From Harmonia axyridis (lineage: Eukaryota > Arthropoda > Insecta > Coleoptera > Coccinellidae): a DNA stretch of 64,000 bases. A program made the translations under genes and the position numbers. The DNA lies in assembly GCF_914767665.1 (NCBI RefSeq), contig NC_059504.1:22360001-22424000 (forward strand), written 5' to 3'. The first letter of the stretch is position 1; each line of letters opens with the position of its first letter. Of this stretch, positions 22,936 to 34,960 are shown in pieces. Below the pieces are notes generated by a model that saw only the letters and a list, made by a program, of their open reading frames with translations, was not told the origin of the DNA and ran no database searches.

Positions 22936-24463
22936 ATTCTACAAGTGGTTTAAGAATATATTATGGTATTTCTCTTTCTCAAAAAATAACATATACTACA
23001 ATATATTTTATAATATGAAATCTGATTTTTGTACCAAATTCCGAGTGACTATGAGACATATTTCCCTTCATGTGCCAGAAGAGGAACATTTTGGTTTACA
23101 CAACCCTCCATAAAGCTCTGACGAGCCATGCAAATTGCACGAAATCAAATCCTGAAATGACGAGTATCTTCTACTCGGATTGAACTCACTCATTTGAATT
23201 TCGCAAATCGGAATTCCTATCTCGCGAGAGAACTTCCCGATCTAACCTAATGGCGACCAGCTTTTAGAACGTGCAACCCTTCTATCAAAATATGCCAGAG
23301 AAAAGATTTCTTCGCTGATCTTATCCCGTCTGAATATAAATGCCATCTAGGCCGAGTGCTTTCTTGAGATCCCTCCCTTAATTTACAAGTTAAAGTTGAT
23401 GAAATAGTCCCTTGATCTAATTTCGGAGGGTGATTTGTAAATTGACGTGACCTCTACTCAAGTTCCATGTCCTCATGTATATTTCCATTAAAGAAAGTGT
23501 TCAGTATTCGGTAAGAGTGCCTGCTTCACAGCGGGGCCTGTTAGTTGTTCTATAAAAGAAAATCCTCCGGGGACGTGCCATGCTTCGTAGCACCCTTCTT
23601 TCGTATTCCCAGGAGGTTCACCCAGTGATACCTATATACTGCTCTTCTACATTACATGCCATCTCTTACAGCACCGTGAATTTAGTTGGTCAAGAAATAT
23701 CGTCTAAACTGCCATAACCTACGAAATTAGAAGATGATAGCCACATTTCGAGGGTAAACCCTGAGATTCGAGCTCGTGCTATCTGTAAATTCGAGATGCC
23801 AGTGGCGTGACAATTACCCTTCCGGCAGTTGTTTACTTTAAAGAACATCATCTTTGATTTATACAAATCGGGTAATTCAGAGAATTTGATATGGAATATA
23901 TCTCCTGGCGAGAGAAATCTTTTTCAGATTAATAGGAATGAAATAGAAAATTCAAGAATTATTAAATTATTCATAGTTTGGGATAAAAACACAACATTTT
24001 TCATATAAACATCTTCTAAAATACTGAATACTGAAGTTTCCTGTTCTTTATACTACTCATTCAAATTCTATAATTAGTGATCCTCCATCCTTGCCACACA
24101 TAGCATATAGTCCATTCAGGAATTATTGATATCGAATGGGCCTGAACGTCCTATGGGGCTTTATTTCCGGTTACAACGAATTACTAAAAACTGCTCTAGT
24201 TTTATCATCGAAATAACTGGTAAATATTGTTTTCGTCATTTTTGTATCCCAAAACGCCCAAACTCAGAGGGAGGCATACAATCATGATTTCATGTAATAT
24301 AATATAACATCACACCTTTTTGATTTCACATAACTCTTTCAATTAGTATTGGATGCATTTTGGTGTAAACTTTTTCTGGAAGTTATTTTATTTCCGAATT
24401 GAAAGAATAGAATTCGCCTACAAATTCTTCATCGTTAACCGTTCGAGACCTTTTCATTGGAAC
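22936..24463. other. Unassigned intergenic sequence
   Basis: Appears single-copy. No splice-bounded exon or motif could be supported on either strand. Confidence 0.35.
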
Positions 24464-25318
24464 TAGGGATTCACGGCTTGGCTTGATTTTCGAGCTACTT
24501 GACTTGAAATCAAGTCAAGCTCAAGTCAAGTACCTAGTAGTTTTTCAATCTCTAGTCAAGTATTTATTTATAAGGTACTTTAAACATATCAAACTACTTG
24601 ATTTTTAGCAGTTTTATTGTGTAGTGTCACATCAATAAAAAAATGATGAAATGAGAAGAAACCTCACAAAAAACACTTTTATTTATTAAACTTATTTTAT
24701 AAAAAAACCGAAAATATTAACTTTTTTTGGAATAGAAACATAAATTAAATCACTATAAATCATAACAAAATAAAAAATGAAGTTTCTTAATATTGAGAAA
24801 TATCCAGGCTTTGTTTGATTGCAAAATTCTCCATTCAGTATCGAAGACATTTGAGGCATCTTATAGGTTTGTCGCCTAACCTATTCCGGGTTTTGTAACT
24901 GTGAAAGCAGCTCTTGAAAATTTTCTTTCAACAGAAGTTGAAGATACTGGTGTTGATAAAAAATCCTTGGCCATTTTGGCCAAGTATAGAAAGATATTTC
25001 TGAAACTACCGAAATCTACCAATAGATTTCATAGAAATGTGAAAAAACTACTAATAAAGTCACACTGACAAATGCTTCAGTCTCTCGGCGCTCGAAGAAA
25101 CCCCTTATTTAGTCTAAACGCGCAAAAGATTGCAGAAATATATGCTGTGCGACTCGTGCATTTCAAGCTCAATTAATATCAAGTAGTTTGATATCAAGTC
25201 AATCCATAAATATCTAAAATCAAGTCAAGTCAAGCTCAAGTATTAGTTTTTCACGAGCTTGATTTTCAAATCAAGTAGTTGGTTAAAATGTCAAGCTTAT
25301 TGGCTTGATGAATCCCTA
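24464..25318 (-). mobile_element. hAT transposon relic
   Basis: Perfect 8-bp target duplication ATTGGAAC at 24456-24463 and 25319-25326; inverted ends TAGGGATTCA and TGAATCCCTA; sub-terminal arrays of CAAGTCAAG-type repeats. On the minus strand near 24850-24960 a decayed frame reads TSVERKFSRAAFTVTK, which fits the hAT C-terminal dimerisation motif (E-R-x-F-S-x-A-G), followed by stops. TSD size, TIR and this motif agree on hAT. It is an internally deleted, dead copy. Confidence 0.85.
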
Positions 25319-27282
25319 ATTGGAACGGTAGTTCAGAAATGGAATTTAAGTGAAGAAGAAATTAACTTTATCTGTCGAGGGCTTTCGACTGTATGGCTCG
25401 CTTGATCCTTTTGGGGAAGTTGGGGGCTTACGGATACTCGGGTGACAATTGTGATTTGATATGTGCTTATTTGTCTGATAGATATCAGGCTGTTTATGTT
25501 TTAATGAGAAATGGTCAAGTTGGAGGAGGGTGGAACTTGGCGTCCCGCAATATTCAGTTCTGGGACCTCTCCTCTTTTTAATTTTCATCAATGATCTTCC
25601 ACCTTATCTCAACGCCTTTAAGGTCACTCTATTTGCAGATGACACAACTGTCTCCTTGGCATCAGGGAGTATTCCTTCCCTCTTGGAGGATGATGAGGTG
25701 GCGCAGTCGGGTGCCCTCGATTGGTTCACCTCCAAAGGACTCGTTGTAAATGAGCAAAAAATGGTTAAGAGGCTTTTCACGCTACGTCACGTGAGTTTTG
25801 AGAATCTATTGGGGGTTGTAAGATTTTTGGCGGTCGTACTTGACTCGTCGTTACGCTGGGATGTCCACGTTGATCAGCTTGCTAAGTAGCTGTGTAAGGG
25901 AGATTTTTTGTTGAGAGGTATGTCGCATCGCTTGTCGGCGGGTATTCTGAGGGTAGCCTATTTTGCACTTATAGAATCACATTTAAAATATGGTATATTG
26001 GCGTGCGGTAACTGCTCCTCCCGCCACAGAATTTTCGCATTGCAGAGGAGAGACTTCAGGATAGTTTCTGCTACAGGTTATCGTAATGATTGTAAGCCCA
26101 TTTTCATTCTTCTTCTTTAACGTGCCGTGTCAGGTCCCCCTAACGTTGGAGATCACTTCGGGGAGTGCCTGTCGATCCACAGCTACTCTGAAAAGTTGTT
26201 CGGCGCTCCTGATGCCGGTCCAATCGCGAATATTTCTCAGCCACGATATTTGTCTGCGACAAACTACTCGTCGCCCCTCTATTTTGCCTTTCATAATAAG
26301 TTGCAGCATAGAGTATTGGCGTCCTCTTAGAACGTAACCGAGATAGGAAATTTTTTTCAGCTTAAGACGGAATGGTACCACGTGCGTTTCCGCGCATCTG
26401 TCAAAGTTAACCTATTCAGTCAACAGTTCCCTCTCTTTCTTGGCCCTCCTTAGGACCTCAGTGTTGGTTACTCTATCTGTCCAAGGGATTCTTAGCATCC
26501 GCCGATATATCCACATCTCGAATGCTTCAAGTTTGTTAATGGTGTTGACCTTGATAGTCCATGCTTCTGTTTCATAAAGTAAAACAGACCAAATGTAGCA
26601 CTTTACCATTCTTTGGCAGATTTTTAGGTTTAAATTGTCATTACATAGTGTGACGGCGACTTTCTTCGGATTGTTGATTGTTTACTATTTCCCTTCTATA
26701 TTACCTCGGGCGCCAATTGCGATAGGTTTTATAAGGTCGCAATTCCTTACGTCGCTCACTATTATCGACCCTGGGTAGCTTTTAAACAGTTGGAGAAGGG
26801 TTCGATTCAATCTAAGATAAGAGCGATTGACCAGTGGTGATTTCTTTCACTAAATGGCAGTAAATGTCTATGAGATCAATAAAAGACACCCTGACGAAAC
26901 ACACTATATTTAACAATATTCGTTCCCTTAATTACAACACCAAATTATATACAATACTATCCTATATATACAATAATGAAAAAGGCTACTAAACACCAAA
27001 AGCAAATATTTACAATGCAACACGGTACGGAACGAGAAAAAAGCGAGGTGAGCAGGTGGTGTATATCAAGCAGCAGAAATGAGTAAGCAGTGAGCAAGCA
27101 AATTGAGCGATGATAAAAACGGTTAAGTGCGGACAAGCGTGGAAAGCATGCAGATTGGCGTGTGAAATGCAGTCTAATAAGTCAGATGTGACTACCTATC
27201 CTGTGTTCCGTACGGTCCGGTTCGATACCTCTTTATTAGAAACAGCAAGCCTGAACAATATCTTCGAATCAGGTCTTGTATC

Positions 27283-28430
27283 GGCGCATCCACCAAAAAT
27301 TGATATTAAGTCAGACTGGGCAGGGTGACTCACCGAAATGACCACGGTGATCAGTGAATCGGAAATACGCGACCCCTCTCCACAAGATAAGGAATTCCGT
27401 CTGGTGTTCCCAAATAAGAGTTGCTCGCAATAAGGGACCCGACACACGGATTCCACTTGAGAAAGTTGGGTCTTAGAAACAGATTTCAATCAGGTTATTT
27501 GTCGGCGCATCCACCAAAATAAATCTCAGGTCGGACTGGGCAGGGTGACTCACCGAAATGACCACGGTGATCCGTGAATCGGAAATAAGCGACCCCGCTC
27601 CACAAGATAAGGAATTCTGTCTGGTGGTCCCAAATAAGAGTTGCTCGCAATGAGGGACCCGACACACAGATTCCACCTGAGTAAGTTGGGTCTTAGAAAC
27701 AGATTTCAATCAGGGTATTTGTCGGCGCATCCACCAAAATAAATCTAAGAAATAAATTTCGTTCGGGGTATACTTTGGCGCATCCACCAATTCTAGACTC
27801 GAGTCAGACCGGACAGAGTAATTCGCCGAAAAGGCTGCTGTGATCCGGAGATCGGAATTAAGCGACCCCTCTCCCCAAGATAAGGAGTTATGCCTGGTAG
27901 TTCCAAATAAGAGTTGCTCGCAATAAGGAACCGGACAGACAAACTCCACTTGAGAAAGAAAGATCTAAGAAATAAATTTCGTTCAGGGTATACTCTGGCG
28001 CATCCACCAATTCTAGACTCGAGTCAGACCGGACAGGGTAATTAGCCCAAAACACTGCCGTGATCCGGAGATCGGAAATTAGCGACCCCTCTCCTCAAGA
28101 TAAGGATATCCGCCTAGTAGTTCCAAATAAGAGTTGCTCGCAATAAGGAACCGGACAGACAAACTCCACTTGAGAAAGAAAGATCTAAGAAATGAATTTC
28201 GCTCAGGGTATACTTCGGCGCATCCACCAATTCACGACTCGAGTCAGACCGGACAGGGTAATTAACCTTAAAGACCGCAGTGATCCGGAGATCGGAAATA
28301 AACGACCCCTCTCCCCAAGATAAGGAGTTTTGCCTGGTAGTTCCAAATAAGAGTTGCTCGCAATAAGGAACCGAACAGACAAACTCCACTTGAGAAAGAA
28401 AGATCTAAGAAATAAAATAAATTACAAATA
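27283..28430. repeat. Tandem array, 220-bp unit, about five copies
   Basis: Units begin GGCGCATCCACCAA at 27283, 27504, 27724, 27777, 27997 and 28217. Spacing is 221, 220, 53, 220 and 220 bp, so one unit is truncated to 53 bp. Each unit holds AATAAGAGTTGCTCGCAAT and GACCCCxCTCC. Two subfamilies are visible: units 1-2 (CAGATTTCAATCAGG) and units 4-6 (AATTTCGTTCAGGG). The similar minus-strand ORFs of 79-97 codons in each unit are a by-product. Confidence 0.9.
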
Positions 28431-29079
28431 AATCACACTCGGAAAGTATCGATGGAACACAGGAAAGTCACCGATAATACAGACAGGAATAAAACGGTTC
28501 TTACCAATCCTAAGAATTTCCCACTTCACTACACGAACTCAAATTCTTTTCGTGTACGGGCTAAGTGTCAAATTCACGAATATAAAATACGGCACTAAAA
28601 CGTCCAACGTTCAAAAGAAAAATTGCAAACTAAAAATTAAACTCTAAATTGTTACTCAAGAAAATCCGCTCAATAACTATGAAAATATATAGTTCGAAGA
28701 CGCCGACAGGAGTAAATCGGAAAATATCTTGATACTTCGAAGACACCGGCGAGACTAATCCTCCTTTTCCGAAATATTTCACTTGTACTCTCGGTTGGAA
28801 GGGGAAAATTTCGAGTCTCGAAATCGGCGGTGTACCTATGAAAAACGAACGACAACATGTAAAAAAGAACATATTGAAGAGATAACGTCTATCGCGTTGT
28901 CGCTCGAAAGTTTTTATACATAGGCTGATATTTTAAATTGCATCGTTATATTTTCATGAAATAAATAAATCAGAAATTATTCCAAATGAAAATTTTTGAA
29001 TTGGACGAAAAAAATACCTTCACTGCTCTCAATTAAAATATTATTTTCACCTACTCAGATGACTGGCAGAATAATGATG

Positions 29080-29225
29080 GAATTCTAAACCTGGGGCAAA
29101 TTATACTGGGTGATTCTAATAAAACAATTATTGAATTCTAAACCTGGGTAAATTATACCAGGTGATTCTAATAAAATAATTATTGAATTCTTAACCTGGG
29201 CTAAATTATACCGGGTGATTCTAGT
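29080..29225. repeat. Tandem array, 52-53-bp unit, three copies
   Basis: GAATTCTAAACCTGGG...ACTGGGTGATTCTAAT repeats from 29080, 29133 and 29185, at the right end of the LTR-like element. Confidence 0.85.
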
Positions 29226-30320
29226 AACGAATTTCACTTCGTTACAATAGTAGAGGTCTCATGTTGTTGAAGGTGGATCGGGCATTTTCAATGCGGCATT
29301 GTCATGTCTTCCGTTATCTGACATTCAAGGTAAGTCTAATTTTCGACAAGTGAAATCGTCTGATTATTAAGATTTAATTTAACATTCACGTGTTCGTTTC
29401 TGCTAAAAACCATCACTTTCGTCTTTTGTACGTTGATACTTAGGCCGAAGTCGGTGCTGACCGCATTTACACCTGACCGGAGTACATTTTTGTAACAAGA
29501 TATTGAAACCGAACAATGCTTCCCGAGTTCCGAGGCCCTTCCTCTGAAACCAAATTGGGAATCGTCCATGTCCTCCTCGCAATTCCTTCTAATCCGTGAA
29601 TGTATTATCCGTAAGAATGTTTTCAGCATGTGGCTCATGATGCTTTATGGTCGATAGTCGCTACATTTTTGCGGTTGACTCATTTTTGGGATTGGGATAA
29701 ATGTGGATTCGAACCAATCATTGGGGAGGATACCAGATGTGTATATGTTGTTAAAAAACTTGACAATTACATCTATGCTGTCTTCCTCAATCAACTTCAG
29801 TATCTCCATCGGAACCTCGGTCCGGACCAACTGCCTTCCTAAAAAGATAGGAAAATTCTAAAATTCCCCTCTTTATATATTCTGGAAGTGTTGATATTTG
29901 TGCACAAGAATGGGGGTAACTTTGATATTATCGGGTCTAATCATGATCATTATACGCGAGGAAGATATCAATTTAGAACTGAAAGATGTCGCTTAAGTAA
30001 AACACAAAGTGGTGTTTTCTATGTGGGTATGAAGCTTCTTAATAGAATCCCTTCGACTATTCATGACTTGCGCACAGATAAGTTCAAGCAAAGAATTCAG
30101 AGTCTGCTGCTTCAATGTGCTTTTTATAGTATCGATGAGTTTTTAAATTGTGACGTAAGAGCAGTTTGGTCCCGCTGTTAGCTGGTTTTTTTTTACGTTT
30201 TATTGTATATTTGGATTTTAAGCAAATATTATATAAATTTTATTTTATGAAATTCTTGACAATTGCAAAGAAATATGAATTGTAAGTATTGATATTAGTA
30301 AATAAATAAACAAATAATCT

Positions 30321-31922
30321 TTTGACCCAAAGCAGTCGGGACAATTTCAACATAAGAGTTTAAAATTACATGTCCGATATTTCACAGTGGAGGTGGCTAA
30401 TATCATTCTCCACGGTCTCGGCATTAGTCCCTCCTCACATGAAAATTTAGTTTCCGTCAACAATGTCCGTGAACTAAGTAATTCAACGGCTGTTTCACGT
30501 CTTTCCACGACCCAAGAAATAAACCATCCGACATGAATCTTCCATATTAATTCAGTAGTTAGACGAGAGATTGCTGGTTGTGTCATGGCATGACCTGAGG
30601 AAATAACCCAAGCCCGGAAAAATATGGTTGCAATGAAATTCGGCGTAAACATTGTGAATCATGTCTAACGGATGGAAAACGGAAAAGTTTCCGACATAAA
30701 TTAGCCTGTTTTCACGAAGTGATTATCTTCGTATAGGAATGTAATGAATGACTTTTCATGCGATGAATCCATTTAGGGAATGAATTGGTGAATGTTCGGT
30801 TGATGTGGGACAATCAACTGTCTATAGGTATACATGGAGATTAGGGATTCATCAAGTCAAGTAGCTTGATATTTGAACCAACTACTCGACTTGAAAATCA
30901 AGATCGTGAGAAATTACATACTTAAACTTAACTTGATTCGAGATATTTGTTGCTTGACTTGAATTCACATGAAACTGCAACACCCAGATGGAGCTGTTAA
31001 AATTTTAATTTTTTTTTTGGTAGAACAAAGCTAGTATTGTATATTTTTAAGTATTGCAATAATACTCCCATTTTGGCACTATATACTAACTTTGGTTAAT
31101 TGTTTTCAAGTATTATGAGCTGAAAATCGAATTGAACTGCAAAAATAAAAGATATAAGAAGTTATTTTGACTTCTAACAAAATCCATTTTGTCCGTATAC
31201 TAAGGACAAAATGACACACTATAGTAATGGACATAATGACATACATAATATTTAAATGCAGAGTTCGCAAATAAACGTTTTGGTTCTATTCGAAACAGTA
31301 GCAAACGATGTATGAGCCCAGTGAAAACATTGAATGCAACGTAGCCACTGTTCACCAGGTTTGGAACGGAAAAAGCGTCATCCTCATTTTTTTTATTAAT
31401 TTATGAACGATTTAGTGTCGGACTCTTCGTGGTCATGGACTCTTTTATTTTTCAACGCTCTTGTTTTCTTTACCACTGGGTTTTATTGTCACTGAATAAT
31501 ATTTTAGTAACTTCTTGTTTCTTCTTCTTGGGTGAATTTTTCGCAGCAGATTTAGTCTTGATTTTGACAAAATTAGGCCTTGTCCCTCAGAAGGTGTGAA
31601 AGAATTTCATTACGAAAGGATAATGATCCTTTAAAAGTTCCTGGTCTCTTGTAATAATCAGGAATCGATAGATAATTTACCTATTTTTTACAAGATAGGT
31701 ACATACATACCAGAAATTTCACGTTCCATCACGTATTGTGCATGCACACTATGTGCAAAATAAACAATAATAATATCGTAGTACTGAACTTCAGTATTCC
31801 CCTATAATTAACTACCAGTTCAACTGAAATATTAATTCTTGTTGTGCATAAACATAATCACGTTCCCATACACTGAAAGATAAATTGGGATTGAATGAAT
31901 ATCTACAAAACAAATTATCTGA
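30321..31922. other. Intergenic sequence with one orphan hAT end
   Basis: TAGGGATTCATCAAGTCAAG at 30842 and the following 130 bp match the end of the hAT relic at 24464-25318 (inverted); the second end is missing. Otherwise nothing recognised; the open frame at 30347-30652 has no motif. Confidence 0.5.
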
Positions 31923-32586
31923 TTTTTGATAAAATACATAAAGCCTGTATCTCTTACTAATATAGTTAGGACATGTTTCGAGCACTGATTCAGGCTCACC
32001 AAAATGTCCTGCATCTGCCCTGAATGTCCTGCATCTGCCCTGAAGGCCTGTACAATCATTCGTGAAACACCCTGTATATTAGTTGAATTATGTGAATATT
32101 CCGAATACACGCTGGTGACATAGGGATTAAAGTTATTCGCAAGGACCTCTGGGTTGCCAACATGATCACGACATAATATTTTAGGTTACATATGTTAAAA
32201 AATGGAATGTGAAATTTGATGAAACCACATTGTGACGAATTATTATTTTTTTCATTAATGAGAAAAACTCATTAAATACTTTATGGTTTGCTCTATCATA
32301 TAATAGTTGATTCTTCATGATTCTTCCGCTAAGGGCAGCATCATTGGGCGATTTCGGAAAGTCAGCGAAGTTGAATGCGCTGAAAGTACAGTGACATTAT
32401 TACCACAGTGGCGACAACTCGTGTCTCATTTTCTATTGGTTGGCCGCCATGTTTCGTCGGAGTTGCGCAGATTTCAGATTTAGTTTGTTTATGTTTATTT
32501 GTCAAAACGTGTTCAGCAGTTGAGTTGTCAAGTTTGTGGAAATTACCGGCTTCGACTTTCGATTATCCGAATTTTTCATATTTCAA

Positions 32587-33530
32587 AATGCAGCTGTTGG
32601 ATGTTCAAATTCTACAGAGAAGGGTTTCATTATGAAATGCTTTCCAAGGGATCCTGTCAGACGAAATGATTGGGCATTAAGAACAAGACGAGCTAACTGG
32701 TTCCCCACTAATAATTCTTATTTGTGTGAAGTAAGTCCATTCATTTTACTAGTTAATCTTCAAATAAAAAAACTAAATTTCTAAGAAATATAATTTCTAT
32801 GCAATTAATATGGGCTCTAAGGGTACCCAGAAATGGTTATACGTATTATTAAACATAAAATATTTCAGGCACACTTCGCTCCTGATATGTGGGAGAAGGT
32901 GAGAGTTGATGGGGAGTTGAAACAATGCTGTTCCTACAATATTTCATTTCCTATACAATACTGAGAAGCAAGCAGATAGTACCCAATGCTCTGCAAGTAA
33001 AAAACAACCTGAAGCTGATATCTGTTGCACAATATTTGAAAAACCCAAGTAATAGTAGTTACGACAATGATGATAGAGAGTTTCTTTCAGGATTTTTAGA
33101 CACTATTACCCCAAATATCTATAAATATGATGCAGTTAAAATTCCGAAAAGTGTTGAACTCAATTCCTTTTATAACATATGTGGATACCTGATAACAAGC
33201 ATCAAAAGAACCTCGAGAGTGTGTAACACTTGCATTTCCTCTGTTAGATCAAAAAGTCCTACAAATAATAAATATTCAAATTTCACACAATTGAAAAGAT
33301 TCAGGCCTCATTCTTTGTTCTTCTGCAATGAAACAACCTTAAATTTTTTCATTAAATTAAAATCTATTTTTGTTCAATATATAAATGTTATTGAAAATCA
33401 AAATGTAGACCTAAAGAAGTTTTATATTGATAAAATGATTGCTGTTCGGTCAGAAATTGTAAACCATTGTCATAATTTGAAACATAAAATTATAATACGT
33501 TTTGTTGTGTACAGATTGCGAATAAGATAA
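32587..33530 (+). pseudogene. THAP-domain transposase remnant (P-element type)
   Basis: Exon 1 ends at donor GAA|GTAAGT (32730); exon 2 starts after TTTCAG at 32869. Together they encode a THAP zinc finger: AAVGCSNSTEKGF, FPRDPVRRNDWALRTRRANW, SYLCE|AHFAPDMW. The first zinc Cys is lost through a probable 2-nt deletion, and one base is missing before the AVPTIF box (32926). The downstream frame (about 33000-33527) reads VAQYLKNPS, FYNICGYLITSIKR, RVCNTCISSV and FFIKLKSIF, resembling the C-terminal region of P/THAP9 transposases. The RNase-H-like catalytic and GTP-binding middle is absent. The last codons (IIRFVVYRLRIR) already belong to the tandem repeat unit. Confidence 0.8.
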
Positions 33531-34960
33531 AAAAAAAAAACTTCTTTCCAGAGTTATGGCCAGTAAGTCTATGGCTGGTCATTCCAGTTAAATTTATTAA
33601 TAAAAAATTATAATTCCTACTTCTGTGTAGTTCTTGAGTTATTTCTTAGTTATAATTTAAGTTAGAAATTAAAGATAACGAATATTTTCTTCGATCTGTA
33701 CCTTCGAAATACTAGATAGCATGATAACCAGTTCATTTGAGATGTTATACATTGGATCGAAGATCGAATTCAAAATAATAAGACGTTCTGTTGTCTATAG
33801 ATTAAGAATGAAGTCGAAAAACACGAGTTATGGCCAGTAAGCCCATGGGTGGTCATTCCAGGTAAATTTATTAATAAAAAATTATAATTCCTACTTGTCT
33901 GTAGTTCTTGAGTTATTTCTTAGTTATAATTTAAGTTAGAAATTAAAGATAACCAATATTTTCTTCGATCTGTATCTTCGGAATAATAGATAGCATGATT
34001 ACTAGTTCATTTCATTCTTTTGTTATCTATGTAAAACATTTTTTTGGTGAATAAACTTATTATTATTATTATATTATTTGAGATGTTATAACATTGGATC
34101 GAAGATAGAATTCAAAATAATAAGACGTTTTGTTGTCTACAGATTAAGAATGAAGTCGAAAAACACGAGTTATGGCCAGTAAGCCACAACATAAGCTGGT
34201 CATTCCAGGTGAATTTATTATTGGAAAATAATAATCTTTACTTGTGCATGCAGATGTTGAGTTTTTTCTTGATAATAATTTCAGTTAGAACTTGAAGATA
34301 TCTAATATTTTTGATCTGTATCTTCGGAAAAATAGATAGCACGATTCAGTTCATTTCAGACGTGATACATTGAATCGAAGATCGAATTCAAAATAATAAG
34401 ACGTTTTGTTGCCTACAGATTGAGAAAAAGGTCGAAAAAAACTATAGAGAGTTATGTTATGACTATTAAGCCCATGGCTGATCATTCAAGGTGAATTTAT
34501 TATTGGAAAATAATAATCTTTACATTTGTATGTACCTAGTTCTTGAGTTTTTCTTAATAATAATTTAAGTTAGAAGTTAAAGATAACCAATATTTTCTTC
34601 GATCTGTATCTTCGGAATAATAGATAGCATGATTACCAGTTCATTTGAGATGTTATACATTGGATCGAAGATCGAATTCAAAATAATAAGACGTTTTGTT
34701 GTCTACAGATTAAGAATGAAGTCGAAAAACACGAATTATGGCCAGTAAGCCCATGGCTGGTCATTCCAGGTGAATTTATTATTGGAAAATAATAATCTTT
34801 ACTTATGCATGTAGTTGTTGAGTTTTTTCTTAATAATTATTTAAGTTAGAAGTTAAAGATAACCAATATTTTCGATCTGTATCTTTGTAAAAATAGATAG
34901 CACGATTCAGTTCATTTGCAATGTCGTACCTTGGATCGAATTCATGAAACATAATGTTAC
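33480..34960 (+). repeat. Tandem copies of the transposon's own 3' end, about 280-bp unit
   Basis: The landmark TTATGGCCAGTAAGCCCATG recurs near 33561, 33835, 34177, 34463 (diverged) and 34743, and a last GTTTTATGGCCAGT runs into the right TIR at 35080. Spacings are 274, 342, 286 and 280 bp; the 342-bp unit contains an extra stretch near 34015-34085. Each unit repeats the final transposase codons (ATAAGACGTTTTGTTGTCTA) plus 3' UTR. Confidence 0.85.

Larger units (their letters stand above)
26649..29246. mobile_element. LTR-like element (probable solo LTR) with 4-bp target duplication
   Basis: Begins TGTGACGGCGAC and ends CGTTACA (TG...CA), flanked by ATAG at 26645-26648 and 29247-29250. Removing it restores the RTE reading frame (RPLL to LCNDNL). 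A 4-bp TSD with TGT...ACA ends fits a Ty3/Gypsy-type LTR. No gag, pol or second LTR is seen inside, so a solo LTR or a non-autonomous derivative is likely. It carries the 220-bp and 52-bp tandem arrays. Confidence 0.7.
26100..29835 (-). pseudogene. RTE-clade LINE, internally deleted and split by an LTR-like element
   Basis: Minus strand. 29830-29250: VPMEILKLIEEDSIDV, YTSGILPNDWFESTFIPIPK, CSDYRP, SHMLKTFLRIIHSRI, DDSQFGFR, then a deletion removing most of the palm, resuming at LSINVQKTKVMVFSR and RIENARSTFNNMRPLL. After the insertion, 26640-26127: LCNDNLNLKICQRMVKCYI, SVLLYETEAWT, FEMWIYRRMLRIPW, ISYLGYVLRGRQYSMLQLI, KIEGRRVVCRRQISWL, ending VISNVRGT. A short AAGAAGAAG tail (about 26106-26115) follows. 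These motifs are diagnostic of RTE/BovB-type reverse transcriptase. Confidence 0.85.
25345..30320 (+). pseudogene. LINE reverse transcriptase split by a nested RTE/LTR insertion
   Basis: Left part 25360-26100: LSRAFDCM, GKLGAYGYSGD, GVPQYSVLGPLLFLIFINDLP, the catalytic LFADDTTVSL, WFTSKGLVVNEQK, LDSSLRWDVHV, and the thumb LKYGILACGNCS to NDCKPIF. It resumes at about 29835: LKILKFPSLYILEVLIFVHKN, RTERCRLSKTQSGVFYVG, KLLNRIPSTI and YSIDEFLN, with stop at 30179 and an AT-rich UTR to about 30320. The two parts join in a sensible order across the 3.7-kb insertion. Frameshifts near 25530 and a stop near 25887 show it is dead. CR1/L2/Jockey-group by style; clade not resolved. Confidence 0.8.

Noticed and set aside
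27196..28389. A family of small repeated genes (similar 79-97-codon minus-strand frames)
   Set aside because: They repeat because the 220-bp DNA unit repeats; 220 is not a multiple of three and no frame runs through the array.
27283..28430. A CRISPR array
   Set aside because: Units are 220 bp long without short repeat/unique spacer alternation, and the genome is clearly eukaryotic.
30347..30652. 101-codon minus-strand frame
   Set aside because: No motif, no splice or flanking support, and the region looks like ordinary intergenic sequence.
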